The position numbers were made by a program, and so were the translations under genes. Shown here in pieces: positions 51,020 to 61,006 of a stretch of 64,000 nt of DNA. The notes beneath the pieces were generated by a model, which did not search any database, was not told where the DNA came from, and worked only from the letters and a program-made list of their open reading frames with translations. The first letter of the stretch is position 1; each line of letters begins with the position of its first letter. This DNA comes from Desulfomonile tiedjei (GTDB taxonomy: Bacteria > Desulfobacterota > Desulfomonilia > Desulfomonilales > Desulfomonilaceae). The stretch lies in assembly GCA_016212925.1 (NCBI GenBank), contig JACRDF010000047.1, forward strand, positions 248,001 through 312,000, written 5' to 3'.

Positions 51020-53365
51020 CTATTTACTGGAACCTGCCCGCGGCGGGGTCTGGGAGCAGGCAACATGGCGCACCGACGAAGCGTTGCCGCTGTCCGCATC
51101 GACAGTTATCAGCCTATCGAATCCTTCGGAAAGGACCCTATTGCACAAGCCGGCTTCATCCGGGTCCAAAGGCCTGTCCTCATGGCTCTTCAGACGGTAA
51201 ACAGCGTACTGATTGATCAAGGTATCTGATCGCACGGGGCAGTCAGCGCTTGGCAGACCGTCGATCAAGGCCATTCCTGTTATAGCAGGAGCTATGAAAG
51301 GAACTGCTGCGCACACGGGCATCAGGTCCCAGTAAGCGCGGTTCGATTGCGGGATGAATATCAGAGTTTTCTTTCTTTCTTCCGGCGGAAGGGCCCGCAA
51401 GTCCTTCAAGACCTGCACAATCTTGTACCTGGGATTCTTTTCCAAGTTTTGCTGGGCCTCGTTGAATAAGGGAACCCTCTCATTGGCGAGCAGATTCCAT
51501 AGCGAGAGCCATGCCATTCCTCCCGATTCCTTCGCCACGCGCTGTTCCATACGACCGCAAATAAAGTTAGGAGAGTTCGTCCCGGCCAGTGCGCACCTGA
51601 TGGCCACATTTGACGAGACCATGCGAAAGACCGCTTGCGAACCATTCGTTAGGAGGCATCCAATCCATCCGATCCCCACCACAAAAAACAGCACGTAAGC
51701 CAGGGGAACGTGTCTCCAATCAAAATGCCCCTCTTGTGGCCCCACAAATAGTTCAACGACTTTCTTCTGTACCGCATCGATATTGGCCAGCAAAAGGCCC
51801 AATGAAAACCAGTTTTGAAAATCCATGAAATAGATTCCGCTTCCACCAGGAATCGCCAACAAAAAAGCAGGAGCGGTTCCGGCAAGACATGCGACTGCGA
51901 CTACTTCCGCATCAACAATCCTTTTTTCGCGCCAGGCCTCCGTTAGGTCTCCGAGCCTGGTCACGCTGCTTTGGTAGAACCGCCAGATGATGAAAACCCA
52001 TGACCAGAAATAGAAAAACATCAAAAAGAAAGGCTTCCAGGCAAACGCGACGTTGGAGATAAAGAAGCCGAAGGGATAGATATGAGCAAAGCCAGACCCC
52101 GGGTTTGTTGTAAGCTTGACCGCAATTACCAACATCAATGCGCTCAATAACAAAGAAACAATAGGAGTTCGAAAGCGCCACAAACGCAACCTGAAGAAAA
52201 GATAGGCATAGATGGCAACCAGGAGGAACATCAGAGAAATCTTCATAAGACCTACGGCGAACAGCAGCATGGGAATTGTGCAGATCAGTACATGGTCAGT
52301 CGCCGTCAGAATCCCGGGTGGCTTTGCACTCCTGCGCCATACAGACACGACCAGGGATAGAACGCCGAAACACCATGCGAGACCCACGGTGTAAGTGACG
52401 GAAATGAAATGCAGGTCTCCACCAAGGGCCATATTTCTGGCTGCCTCCGTCGGCAGAAAGCCTATCATACCGGTGAAAAAAACTAGCCAAAACGCGTAGT
52501 GGCTCCTCAGTTTTCCGGTAATTCTACCGTCACTGACTACTTCCCGGACCTCGACAACAAAGATGAGCAGACGTGAGAGCCAAAATGGTATCGCGATCAC
52601 CGGGAAGCCAAGCTGCGCGAACTTGATCGTGTCCATGCGCAGGATTTCTCCGATTCCCGCGAAACACCAGTAAGCGCCCCAGTGATACGAACAATAGATC
52701 AAACCATCGAGCCCGGTGCTGGGGATACCATATGTCTGAATCATACCGGACAACGATGCATTCAACAGAATGTCCTTGCTCAAATAGTAACCGGCAGCCA
52801 AAGCCTCCTCGTAGAGCGGGTTCTGATATCCGGAACCCCAAACCGCTCCCGCTACCCAAAGACCGAATAAAAGCGACAAGAGTAGAAAAAGCAGGCTTCG
52901 GCCAATGCCGCTCCCTCGAAGCCAGCCCAAGAAGCTCACCGCAAAGAAGGCAAAACCAAGAACCTCAAAGGCGGTCAAAGCAGTAACACCCACGGATCGG
53001 CCCGCAAACCCGGTAATCGGTAAGACCAAGAAAGCGGCCAACGAGATCGCCGAGTCTGAACTTAGCCACGAGCCGTCCGGCTTCAGGCCCAAAAGCCCGA
53101 CCAGCGAGCGGAAGATGGGCGGAGCAAAGAGGACGAACAAACTCAACGACAAGGTTTCCAGAGCAACCGCCACTGAATTGTCTCGTAAACCTATACGAGC
53201 TGCAACGTAGAGGCCGGTGAGAACTCCTGCGACCACAGACGCGAAAATCGCGGCAGTTAACCTCGCATCATCCGAATGTGCAGGCTGAGAACAGGATTGT
53301 TCCATCTCGGCGGACATGGCATTCCGAGTTGCTTTGCTTGAGAATTGTATCTCTGACATGGACAT
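51020..53365 (-). CDS. Large polytopic membrane protein of the polysaccharide locus
   Basis: A 781-residue protein with roughly 15 or more hydrophobic segments spanning about residues 30-560 (for example VVAGVLTGLYVAARIGL, LSLFVLFAPPIFRSLVG, LLLSALMLVIAVKLT), followed by a soluble end (about 590-781) that includes PEERKKTLIFIPQSNRAYW. A segment YEEALAAGYYLSKDI just after a helix could hold GT-C acidic residues. It resembles the large uncharacterised membrane enzymes of O-antigen or exopolysaccharide loci. Function not assignable. A second in-frame ATG lies at 53359. Confidence 0.7.
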   Translation of the reverse strand: MSMSEIQFSSKATRNAMSAEMEQSCSQPAHSDDARLTAAIFASVVAGVLTGLYVAARIGLRDNSVAVALETLSLSLFVLFAPPIFRSLVGLLGLKPDGSWLSSDSAISLAAFLVLPITGFAGRSVGVTALTAFEVLGFAFFAVSFLGWLRGSGIGRSLLFLLLSLLFGLWVAGAVWGSGYQNPLYEEALAAGYYLSKDILLNASLSGMIQTYGIPSTGLDGLIYCSYHWGAYWCFAGIGEILRMDTIKFAQLGFPVIAIPFWLSRLLIFVVEVREVVSDGRITGKLRSHYAFWLVFFTGMIGFLPTEAARNMALGGDLHFISVTYTVGLAWCFGVLSLVVSVWRRSAKPPGILTATDHVLICTIPMLLFAVGLMKISLMFLLVAIYAYLFFRLRLWRFRTPIVSLLLSALMLVIAVKLTTNPGSGFAHIYPFGFFISNVAFAWKPFFLMFFYFWSWVFIIWRFYQSSVTRLGDLTEAWREKRIVDAEVVAVACLAGTAPAFLLAIPGGSGIYFMDFQNWFSLGLLLANIDAVQKKVVELFVGPQEGHFDWRHVPLAYVLFFVVGIGWIGCLLTNGSQAVFRMVSSNVAIRCALAGTNSPNFICGRMEQRVAKESGGMAWLSLWNLLANERVPLFNEAQQNLEKNPRYKIVQVLKDLRALPPEERKKTLIFIPQSNRAYWDLMPVCAAVPFIAPAITGMALIDGLPSADCPVRSDTLINQYAVYRLKSHEDRPLDPDEAGLCNRVLSEGFDRLITVDADSGNASSVRHVACSQTPPRAGSSK

Positions 53366-53447
53366 TGTTGCTTGGCTTTAAACAGTGACCAATGGCCGCT
53401 ATTCCGCATATCTCCTGTTAATAAGGTACGATAAAGAAGTCACGAAG

Positions 53448-55304
53448 TTAGGCGAACTCTTGCAGCCACAGCTCAAGAATCAAGAGAGAATAGACCAGCA
53501 AAGCCCAATTGCAGTCTTGAGCAGTCCTGCCCTGCAAAAGCTCTTTTACGAACGAGCGGTCAACATAAGATCCAATTTTGGTCGTGGGGCCGAGAAGACA
53601 GTCCATGGTGAGAGGCCTCATCTCATTTTTCAACCACGACAATAGCGGGGGATCAAACCCCGACTTGGCTCGGTTTATCACCTCGTCCGGGAGGCGATCA
53701 CGATACGCGTCCCGCAGTACAGCCTTTGTCCGGCCAAAACGCAATCGGTAAGAAGCGGGAAGCCGCGCGGAAAATTCAGCTATCTCGTGATCCATCAAAG
53801 GGGACCGGGCTTCCAAGGATGCCGCCATACTGGCCATATCCATCTTCACCAGGAGATCGCTCAAAAGGTTTATTTGCAGGTCGCAATCCACCAGAGCGTC
53901 CATGTCGGCAATATTGTTGGTGGGCATGAGGGATTCGATCCAGTCCTCAGTGCCGCGCATAGTCTGTTTGATCCAAACCTGTGCCTTAGTAGATTCCCGC
54001 AACGTGTCCACCGTCATTATCAAATACCGTTCCCCTCCGCGAGCAATCAGGGCCCTCAGAAAACGAAAAACGAACCCGGCCTTTGATTGTCGAGAGCCGG
54101 ATCGGTTCTGTGAAATTTTCACCGCGGCCCTAAGAAGCGGCCTGGGAACAAAGGAGAAGATCTTGAGGTACCGTGCGGCCAAATATCGCCTATATCCGGC
54201 GAATAGCTCGTCTCCTCCGTCGCCGTTGAGAACCACCTTCACGTGCTGAGCTGCCAATTTGGCAATCTTCATGGTCGGAATTGCGCTAGGATCGGCGTAC
54301 GGTTGGTCATAAGCCTTTGCCACCTTGTGCAAATCATCCACAAGACTCGGTTCCAGGTTCAAGACATTATTGCGTACACCCAGTGCCCGGGCCGTCCTTC
54401 CAGCGATGGTTGATTCATCAAGGTCCGCGTCTCCCATGGCCACGGTAAAGGTTTGAAGCGATTCCCCCAGAGACCGGCTCGCTTCGTACGCAATTACGGA
54501 CGAATCGATCCCACCTGACAGAAATACCGCCAACGGCACATCGCTCCGAAGACGAAGCCGCACCGCTTCTCCCACCAACTCGCGCGTGTGCTGCAAGACT
54601 TCAGGGTATGAGATCTTCAGTTTTGGCTGGAATTCCAAGGTCCAATATTTGGCGATCCGCGAATCTCTCCCGTCGAAAACCATCCACGAGCCGGGCGGCA
54701 GGGCATACACTTTGTCATAGATGGTGTCAGGCTGAGGAATCACAGCCAGCGACAAGAAATCATAGACACCCTGGTCTCTCACTTGCCAGGCAGCTTTTGT
54801 CTGCGTACCAAGGATTCGCAATGCCTTCAATTCGGAAGCAAAGAGCAGATTGCCGTTTTGAAGCGTGTAGTACAGTGGTTTCTTTCCGAACCGGTCTCGC
54901 GCTGTGTAAATGAGCCGGTTTACCGAGTCCCAAACGGCAAAGGCAAACATGCCCCGCAAATGTCGGCACATGTCGACCCCGCACTGCTCATACAAATGAA
55001 CCAGCACCTCGGTGTCGGATTGCGTTTTGAAGATATGGCCTCGGGAAGTCAGATCGGCCATAAGTTCGCGGTAATTATATATTTCGCCGTTGAAGACTAC
55101 GGCCAGAGTGCCGTCTTCGTTGAATACCGGCTGGTGACCTCCTTCAAGGTCGATTATTGAAAGGCGCCTGTTTCCCAGGAAGACTTGGTGCTGTTGGTAC
55201 AAACCGGTGTCATCAGGCCCGCGATGCCGCATCGCATCCAACGATTCCTCGATGATCCGTTTTTCAATTCCTGCGGCAACCCAGCCGCCGTTAATTCCGC
55301 ACAT
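53448..55304 (-). CDS. asnB: Asparagine synthase-like glutamine amidotransferase
   Basis: A 618-residue AsnB-type enzyme. Met-Cys-Gly at the start gives the nucleophile Cys of the N-terminal glutaminase domain (RGPDDTGLYQ, VFNGEIYNYREL, SDTEVLVHLYE). The C-terminal synthase domain has the ATP pyrophosphatase loop FLSGGIDSSV. In polysaccharide clusters these enzymes often amidate a sugar carboxylate rather than aspartate, as in WbpS-type proteins. It sits 25 bases downstream of the NeuD-like gene, and a housekeeping role cannot be excluded. Confidence 0.9.
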   Translation of the reverse strand: MCGINGGWVAAGIEKRIIEESLDAMRHRGPDDTGLYQQHQVFLGNRRLSIIDLEGGHQPVFNEDGTLAVVFNGEIYNYRELMADLTSRGHIFKTQSDTEVLVHLYEQCGVDMCRHLRGMFAFAVWDSVNRLIYTARDRFGKKPLYYTLQNGNLLFASELKALRILGTQTKAAWQVRDQGVYDFLSLAVIPQPDTIYDKVYALPPGSWMVFDGRDSRIAKYWTLEFQPKLKISYPEVLQHTRELVGEAVRLRLRSDVPLAVFLSGGIDSSVIAYEASRSLGESLQTFTVAMGDADLDESTIAGRTARALGVRNNVLNLEPSLVDDLHKVAKAYDQPYADPSAIPTMKIAKLAAQHVKVVLNGDGGDELFAGYRRYLAARYLKIFSFVPRPLLRAAVKISQNRSGSRQSKAGFVFRFLRALIARGGERYLIMTVDTLRESTKAQVWIKQTMRGTEDWIESLMPTNNIADMDALVDCDLQINLLSDLLVKMDMASMAASLEARSPLMDHEIAEFSARLPASYRLRFGRTKAVLRDAYRDRLPDEVINRAKSGFDPPLLSWLKNEMRPLTMDCLLGPTTKIGSYVDRSFVKELLQGRTAQDCNWALLVYSLLILELWLQEFA

Positions 55305-55328
55305 TAACCAAGCTCAATGCCCGCAGAG

Positions 55329-56018
55329 TCATACAAGGCTACCGCCTTTAAGCGACGTTTCACCGACGTTAGATTTTACTATTCTTGCAGGATGGCCGAC
55401 AGCCACCACGTGCCCAGGGAGGTCTTCAATAACCACGGAGCCTGTCCCCACAATGGTATTCCCACCGATTGTTACTCCGGGCGAAACCACGGTCCCCGCG
55501 CCGAGGAAGGTGGCCGGCCCAATTGCCACGTTTCCGCATAAATGGCACCCCGGCGCTATGTGGACGCCGTCGCGGATCGAGCAATCATGGTCGACCGTGG
55601 CGCCGGTATTCACTATGACGCTATTTGCGATCCTCGCGTCTGAATTGATAACGCAGCCTGCCATCACCACGGAATTTGCACCGATTGAAACTCCTCGAGC
55701 CAATTGAACTGAAGGATGAACAGCGCTGATCAATTCATAACCATGATCCTCAAGCCATTGCGCTACGCTCAATCTCTGAAAATTATCGCCTATTGCAACG
55801 AAACATTTCGCCACGAGTTCGGATTTGGCTGCTGCACGCAAGTCTTCTCTGCCCCCCAGGACTCGATAGCCGAAAAAGGTCCTTCCTTTGAGGCCGGCAT
55901 CGTCGTCCACTATAAAGGCCGGCTTGTACAGCCCTTGCCTTTCCATCACGTCCAGAACAACCTTTGCGTGCCCGCCCGCGCCGAATACGAATATTTGATC
56001 CAATGTTCCCTCGCCCAA
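55329..56018 (-). CDS. NeuD/PglD-like sugar O- or N-acyltransferase
   Basis: A 229-residue acyltransferase with an N-terminal Rossmann-like domain (IFVFGAGGHAKVVLDVMER) and a C-terminal left-handed beta-helix of hexapeptide repeats (VSIGANSVVMAGCVINSDAR, GATVDHDCSIRDGVHIAPG), with the catalytic His in VDHDCSI. It would acetylate a nucleotide-activated or lipid-linked amino sugar. The listed start is TTG at 56018. The nearby TTG at 56003 is closer to a GAGGGA, so the exact start is uncertain. Confidence 0.88.
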   Translation of the reverse strand: MGEGTLDQIFVFGAGGHAKVVLDVMERQGLYKPAFIVDDDAGLKGRTFFGYRVLGGREDLRAAAKSELVAKCFVAIGDNFQRLSVAQWLEDHGYELISAVHPSVQLARGVSIGANSVVMAGCVINSDARIANSVIVNTGATVDHDCSIRDGVHIAPGCHLCGNVAIGPATFLGAGTVVSPGVTIGGNTIVGTGSVVIEDLPGHVVAVGHPARIVKSNVGETSLKGGSLV

Positions 56019-56047
56019 GGCTCAGTTTGCAGCCGTTTCTTCAAGGT

Positions 56048-56110
56048 GTCGTTGCGAGAAGTAGGTCCCGCAGTCCGCGGGAAAGTCATTTCCCGAGATT
56101 GCTTCGGATT
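56048..56110. repeat. Degenerate MITE inner element R4
   Basis: CGTTGCGAGAAG, CCCGCAG-TCCGCGGGAAAG and GAGATTGCTTCGGA match element R1 in order but with several changes and a lost left-right symmetry. It lies between the PIG-L and NeuD-like genes. Confidence 0.5.
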
Positions 56111-56134
56111 TGGGCTATCGCGTGACGGCCAATT

Positions 56135-56794
56135 TCAAGGCAGGATATGCCTTACACAGACAAAGGCTTCAGCGTGCTCCATACCCACAAAGCCGCCTCG
56201 ATAGCGGCTCAAAACCATTATCGACTCCGGTGACCGTTCGTGCGGGTAAGCCTTGATTTGAGATTCATACAGATTGGCCGCGGCAATTTTGCGATCAATG
56301 GTTGTCGAGACATCGCAGAAGACGTTTGGCACAAAGGCCGCTGTCATTGCAGGAGAATTCCAGTTGGTGGAGGAAAGCACCTCATAACAGTAAATGCACC
56401 GCACAGTTGTTTGGAGCGGCCTGGCTGCAACCATGGCGCTGCTATGGACAATCTGGTGATCACGGTTAATGTCCCCCGGGAAGGGCAAAAACAACAACTC
56501 CGGTTCAATCTGACGCAGGAATGTGGATATCCTATCATTGATCTCGTACTGGGGCAGCGTATCCAGTTTGATGGACGGCAAATCCGCGAAGTGCGTCTTT
56601 TTGACCCCCAAGAGGGCATGGGCCCTGACGGCTTCTTCTCTGCCTCGCTCAATCAACTTGGGATCGAACAGCTCGTCGCCCTTGGTGATAATCAGGACGT
56701 GGACTTCATTGCCCGCGTCCGCGTATTTGGCCATTGTGCCGCCGGCCCCGAACACTTCGTCATCGGGATGAGGCGCTATGACAAGCATTCGCAT
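56135..56794 (-). CDS. PIG-L family deacetylase
   Basis: A 219-residue LmbE/PIG-L zinc amidase. APHPDDEVFGAGG at the N-terminus provides His-Pro-Asp-Asp, and NRDHQIVHSS carries the third zinc ligand. It would remove the N-acetyl group from an amino-sugar unit, possibly before re-acylation by the NeuD- or GNAT-type neighbours. The frame is open upstream for 100 codons, but AAGGAG stands 9 bases before the ATG at 56794 and the family motif begins directly there, so the short form is used. Confidence 0.9.
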   Translation of the reverse strand: MRMLVIAPHPDDEVFGAGGTMAKYADAGNEVHVLIITKGDELFDPKLIERGREEAVRAHALLGVKKTHFADLPSIKLDTLPQYEINDRISTFLRQIEPELLFLPFPGDINRDHQIVHSSAMVAARPLQTTVRCIYCYEVLSSTNWNSPAMTAAFVPNVFCDVSTTIDRKIAAANLYESQIKAYPHERSPESIMVLSRYRGGFVGMEHAEAFVCVRHILP

Positions 56795-56946
56795 TGGACA
56801 GAGTCTCCTTGACACTGTGGATGTCTGATGTGAACATACTGATTGTCGGAGCATAACAGAAAGGGTTTTGCTCGTGTTGAGGCTCGAACGGCCGGTACGG
56901 CGGGATTCATCCGAACTAACGCCTTTCCCACATTCCAGAGGGTCAA

Positions 56947-57906
56947 ATGACTCAGATTGAATACAGATCCTACATGCCGGGAGATGAGCATGCCATCCTG
57001 GCCTTGTTTCGGGAAAGCTTCGGCAGCCGAACGATGACCATGGACTACTGGAAATGGCGCTTCCGTGAGAATCCGGTTGGACAAATATTGATAGAATTGG
57101 CATGGGACGGCGATAAGCTCGCGGCGCACTACGGGGTTTCTCCCGTGCTTATGAGCATCCAAGGCAAAGACGCTCTCTGTGGTCTTTCGGTCACGACCAT
57201 GACCCATCCCCACTATCGAGGCCGAGGGCTTTTTCCTGTTCTTGCGGATCGTCTGTATCGCCGTATGGCTGAAACGGGCTATCTCATGGTTTGGGGATTT
57301 CCGAACAAAAACTCGCACGAAGGGTTTGTTAGCAGGCTCGGCTGGCGAGACATATGCGAGATCCCCATGCTCAGGCTGGACCTCGGAAAAATGAAACACA
57401 GGCCCGAGCGGACCGCCAAGATCGGTGAATGCACTGTCTTTGACGATGGTTTCAACCAGTTGTGGGCATCCGTTTCCGCGAGACATGCCATAGCCGTAAA
57501 ACGCGACGCTACATACCTTCGATGGCGATTTCAATCCAATCCGGAGAACAAATACCAACTCATCTGCTACAAGGATGACGATCAGCTACTCGGGTACGCT
57601 GTTTGGAAACTTTACCAGGGAACAGACCTTGAAATAATAGATCTGGTGGCTGTTGAACAAGAGACGGTGGGGACCGCTCTTGTGGCGGCTGCGGTGGAAA
57701 CCGGCCTCGGACTCGGGGCTGAAAGCGTCAAAATGTGGCTTCCGAGACACAATCCATTGCGTGCGAACCTGGAACGCACGGGCTTCCGGGAAGGGCCACC
57801 AATGACTTTTTTCGGGGCTCGTTCTTTTGATTCAGTGCCGTACGGAACGAATTGGTCTGCTGAAAGTGCGTGGTTCTATTCCATGAGTGACTCGGATGTC
57901 TTCTGA
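56947..57906 (+). CDS. GNAT-family acetyltransferase
   Basis: A 319-residue protein with a clear N-terminal GNAT fold: MTQIEYRSYMPGDEHAILAL, and the acetyl-CoA loop TTMTHPHYRGRGLFPVLADR. The second half (about 165-300, YLRWRFQSNPENKYQLI ... LEIIDLVAVEQ) looks like a second, degenerate GNAT repeat, as in two-domain members. It is read opposite to its neighbours. A 152-base gap separates it from the PIG-L gene, and its 3' end overlaps the sugar transferase gene by 31 bases. It may acylate an amino sugar. Confidence 0.83.
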   Translation: MTQIEYRSYMPGDEHAILALFRESFGSRTMTMDYWKWRFRENPVGQILIELAWDGDKLAAHYGVSPVLMSIQGKDALCGLSVTTMTHPHYRGRGLFPVLADRLYRRMAETGYLMVWGFPNKNSHEGFVSRLGWRDICEIPMLRLDLGKMKHRPERTAKIGECTVFDDGFNQLWASVSARHAIAVKRDATYLRWRFQSNPENKYQLICYKDDDQLLGYAVWKLYQGTDLEIIDLVAVEQETVGTALVAAAVETGLGLGAESVKMWLPRHNPLRANLERTGFREGPPMTFFGARSFDSVPYGTNWSAESAWFYSMSDSDVF

Positions 57907-58568
57907 TCATGATTTCGGAACTGACCACCGCTTGTTCGGCCCTCGCCCCTTCCATCCAAGGCCGGGCCAGGTGTCCCGGTAAATCTTCCGCATGTGGCGT
58001 GCCCCTCTTGATTTACTCCTGAGCCGCTCAATACGGTAATGATGGCCAAAAGAAAGATCTTCGCATCGAGCATAAGCGACCAATGGTCCACGTACCACAG
58101 ATCCAGCTTGAACTTCCGCTCCCAGGTATTCGCGTTGCGGCCATTGACGCCGGCCCAGCCGACTATTCCCGGCGGAACTTCGTGTCTGCGTCGTTGCTCC
58201 GGAGTGTAAAGGTCCCAGTATTCCACGGGCAAAGGCCGCGGCCCTATAAAACTCATTTCGCCCTTCAAAACGTTCCACAACTGCGGCAGCTCATCCAATG
58301 CGGTTTTGCGAAGGGCCCCGCCCAGGCGGGTGAGGCGCTGAGCGTCGGGCAGCAGGCACCCCGCGTCGTCGCGATCGTCGATCATGCTTCGAAACTTCCA
58401 CAGGCGAAAAGGCCTTCCATGCAGTCCCGAACGGCTCTGACCGAACAGAACCGGAGCGCCCATGCTCAAGCGGACAGCGAGGGCCACTCCCAGGAACACC
58501 GGAGAGAGCAGGAACAGCCCCAAGAAGGCTGCAACCAGGTCGCAAGATCGCTTCAGTCTCCGCGTCAT
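57876..58568 (-). CDS. Initiating sugar-phosphate transferase (bacterial sugar transferase family)
   Basis: A 230-residue monotopic membrane enzyme that puts the first sugar phosphate on undecaprenyl phosphate. The N-terminal re-entrant helix is [62 protein letters not shown] and GPRPLPVEY are the family signature. The C-terminal about 45 residues after the last helix ([13 protein letters not shown]...) look atypical and overlap the convergent GNAT gene. The ATG overlaps the stop of the GT4 gene (ATGA). It marks the locus as one for a lipid-linked glycan. Confidence 0.92.
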   Translation of the reverse strand: MTRRLKRSCDLVAAFLGLFLLSPVFLGVALAVRLSMGAPVLFGQSRSGLHGRPFRLWKFRSMIDDRDDAGCLLPDAQRLTRLGGALRKTALDELPQLWNVLKGEMSFIGPRPLPVEYWDLYTPEQRRRHEVPPGIVGWAGVNGRNANTWERKFKLDLWYVDHWSLMLDAKIFLLAIITVLSGSGVNQEGHATCGRFTGTPGPALDGRGEGRTSGGQFRNHDQKTSESLME

Positions 58569-59794
58569 CTCGATCCACCTGAGCCTGGAGCTTGTACGGG
58601 ATCTTTTTGACCGGCCCTCACATGAGCCAGCCCCTTTTGGTTAACGCGGAGCATGTACTCGTGAAACAGGGCATCCCATATAGCAGTCTGCTGAAAATCC
58701 CTCAGAACGCGCTTTCTCGCTTCCCTGCCGTGTCGCAGCCGTAATTCCCTGTTTTCCAGATACGTTCCTATGGCGTTTGCCAGCGACAGCGCTTCCCGCG
58801 GAGGGACAAGAGTGCCGGTCTCGCCATCCTTAACCGCGTCCACGCAACCCGTGACCCTGGTCGCCACGGTGGGGACCTCCATGGCCGCGGCTTCCAGCAC
58901 CACATTTGGAAATCCTTCCCGGTACGTGGGGAGAACCAGCAAGCTCATAATGCTGTACAAGGAGGGCATCCGCGAATTCTCCACAGCCGCTATCCTTGCT
59001 ATCCGAGGGTCGTTCTGCAAAGCGTTCAGCGTGGCCGCGGAAACAGGATCCTGAGCTTCCGTATGCCCGATGATCAACAAAAAGCAATTGCCGCGATTTC
59101 TAATGCTTTGCCACGCCTCGATCAGTTCCTCTACGCCCTTGCTTTTAACGATCCGGCCCACGAAACCAATTACGAAAGCATTGTCCGGGATTGCCAGTTG
59201 CTCGCGCAATTCGTCCCGGTCCGAGTCGGTCACTCGTGTGGGATTGAAGCGGCCTTGTCCATCGACCCCGTTACTGCTGCCGTGGGCGAGAAGGCTTATC
59301 TTATGAGGCGAACACAGGCGTTCGGACATGAGCGAGGCCGCAACCGACTTGCTCACAGGAAACACCCGTTGTGCAAGCAAACATGTCACTGACTCCAAGG
59401 CCCTTAGGAGATGTCTGGAGCTTCCCGACCGGGTCTCGGTCATGAGACCTCGGACCGTGTAAAATCTTATAGGCACGCGCGCAAAGGCTGCCGCGGCCAT
59501 TGCCAGCACGGAGGCCTTGGCCGTTGAACCATGAACAATGGTCGGGCGGATCTTCCGGAACAGCCTGAACAGGCGCCACAGTGCTACCAAATCGGAAAAT
59601 GGGGAAATCCAGCGGCTCATGGGCACCGCGTGCACTTCCAGGCCATCCCGGGATGCCATGTCTTCCAGCATCGGACCTGGAGATGACACAGCGACAACCT
59701 GGAGGCCCTTTCCCCTCATGTAAGCTATCTGGTCCCTGAGGAGATGTTTCAACGTCACGGGAACCGTGACAACGTGGACGAGTTTAATTGTCAT
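58565..59794 (-). CDS. Glycosyltransferase family 4
   Basis: A 409-residue GT-B enzyme. The N-terminal half has VVAVSSPGPMLEDMA and RPTIVHGSTAKASVLAMAAA. The C-terminal donor domain has VIGFVGRIVKSKGVEELIEAW and PTYREGFPNVVLEAAAMEVP with the E-x7-E. It probably adds the second sugar after the initiating transferase. The open frame extends 32 codons upstream, but the ATG at 59794 overlaps the preceding radical SAM stop (ATGA) and begins a normal MTIKLVHVVTVPV strand, so it is preferred. Confidence 0.92.
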   Translation of the reverse strand: MTIKLVHVVTVPVTLKHLLRDQIAYMRGKGLQVVAVSSPGPMLEDMASRDGLEVHAVPMSRWISPFSDLVALWRLFRLFRKIRPTIVHGSTAKASVLAMAAAAFARVPIRFYTVRGLMTETRSGSSRHLLRALESVTCLLAQRVFPVSKSVAASLMSERLCSPHKISLLAHGSSNGVDGQGRFNPTRVTDSDRDELREQLAIPDNAFVIGFVGRIVKSKGVEELIEAWQSIRNRGNCFLLIIGHTEAQDPVSAATLNALQNDPRIARIAAVENSRMPSLYSIMSLLVLPTYREGFPNVVLEAAAMEVPTVATRVTGCVDAVKDGETGTLVPPREALSLANAIGTYLENRELRLRHGREARKRVLRDFQQTAIWDALFHEYMLRVNQKGLAHVRAGQKDPVQAPGSGGSR

Positions 59795-60993
59795 CAGAGC
59801 TTCTGAGCCCATGAGGTCAGGTTCGGGACAAGGCTCCAGACGCGATTGCTCAGCATGCAACATCTGGAGCATGCCTTGTACAGCCCGCAACTTCTCAGTT
59901 CGTTTCTGAACTCGCGGTACACGGCAGAATTGTAGACCTCGGCCACGGACGCTATCCTAAGGTCCCCCATGGTGTTTCCCAACATGCAATTCAGAAGCCT
60001 TCCGTACGGGTCTATGTACACGAAGTTCCACGGCGCCAAACACTTAGCGGCGTACGCATAGTCGGGATCGGAGTACCATCTTATTATTTCGTCAATCCCC
60101 ATGTGCATCGGAATGGTATACGTGAGCACGTCGAGTTCCTTGGCCCGCAGTGTCAGCCTCTGCCAACTTTCCCGAAGTTTCTCAAAATCCATGGTGCGAA
60201 GGTGCTTCGGAAGGTCCAGGTCGTCACCTTTGTCACTTGCAGAGGGACTCGGTCCGTTTCCGGGTAAGGAGTAATTGAGCATCCCGATTCTTACCTCAGC
60301 CCTGAATTGCTTTGCGATTTGCGGCAAATGTTCGAGGTGTAGATAGTTTGAGGATGTAAGCGTCACACCAAGAGCCAGGTTCGGCCGCGTGCTTTGCCGT
60401 GATTCCTTGCTCTTACGAAGGGCCTCCAGGCCTCTGAGCGCGTTTTCAAAAGATCTCGGGTTCTTGCATATTCTGTTGTGGATCTCTTCAGGCCCTTCGA
60501 GGGAAATGGAAACCGTGGACACACGGAGGTCCACCAGGTCTTCTGCGGTTTCAGGGGTGAGCAAAGTGCCGTTTGTTGCAATGGCCAAATCCAGACCATT
60601 GGATCGGATATGTCTAATCAGATCTCCGGCGAATCCGAGAAGAAAAATTTCGCCGCCGGAAAGCGCAATTCCCTTCACTCCCGAGGTCTTCAGATCATCA
60701 ATAACCGATTTCCATTCGTCGAGCTTAAGTTCACTAAGTTTTTCAGCGTATTGTAGCATCCTCGAATCTTCATGCCTCAGATCGTGGGCCTGAGGGCACT
60801 GTTCGCATCGAAGATTGCACCTGTACGTCAGGTCGATCCAAGCCGTTTCGGGGAGAACCGACTTGCCGTCGCGGGCGAACATATATTTCCGAATATATCC
60901 GCTAGTTACTGTTGTAATGGTCGAATGCAGAAAAACCATCACTTGGAACAGTCTGGGATATTTTCGGAGCAGATCTATCAGGCGTTGTTTCAT
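59794..60993 (-). CDS. Radical SAM/SPASM protein
   Basis: A 399-residue radical SAM enzyme. CNLRCEQCPQA near residue 79 binds the SAM cluster; GIALSGGEIFLLG and AIATNGTLLTPE are barrel strands. The C-terminal SPASM region has KCLAPWNFVYIDPYGRLLNC, then RSCGLYKACSRCCMLSNRVW, for auxiliary [4Fe-4S] clusters. In a polysaccharide locus such a protein may oxidise or epimerise a sugar or act on a peptide; the substrate is unknown. The ATG at 60993 lies 13 bases past the preceding membrane-protein stop; a longer frame from 61065 is open but less likely. Confidence 0.85.
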   Translation of the reverse strand: MKQRLIDLLRKYPRLFQVMVFLHSTITTVTSGYIRKYMFARDGKSVLPETAWIDLTYRCNLRCEQCPQAHDLRHEDSRMLQYAEKLSELKLDEWKSVIDDLKTSGVKGIALSGGEIFLLGFAGDLIRHIRSNGLDLAIATNGTLLTPETAEDLVDLRVSTVSISLEGPEEIHNRICKNPRSFENALRGLEALRKSKESRQSTRPNLALGVTLTSSNYLHLEHLPQIAKQFRAEVRIGMLNYSLPGNGPSPSASDKGDDLDLPKHLRTMDFEKLRESWQRLTLRAKELDVLTYTIPMHMGIDEIIRWYSDPDYAYAAKCLAPWNFVYIDPYGRLLNCMLGNTMGDLRIASVAEVYNSAVYREFRNELRSCGLYKACSRCCMLSNRVWSLVPNLTSWAQKL

Positions 60994-61006
60994 TGGTGCT
61001 AATGGA

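Noticed and set aside
56795-57103. N-terminal extension of the PIG-L frame
   Set aside because: It overlaps the divergent GNAT gene, has low-complexity polar sequence, and a good Shine-Dalgarno precedes the internal ATG at 56794.
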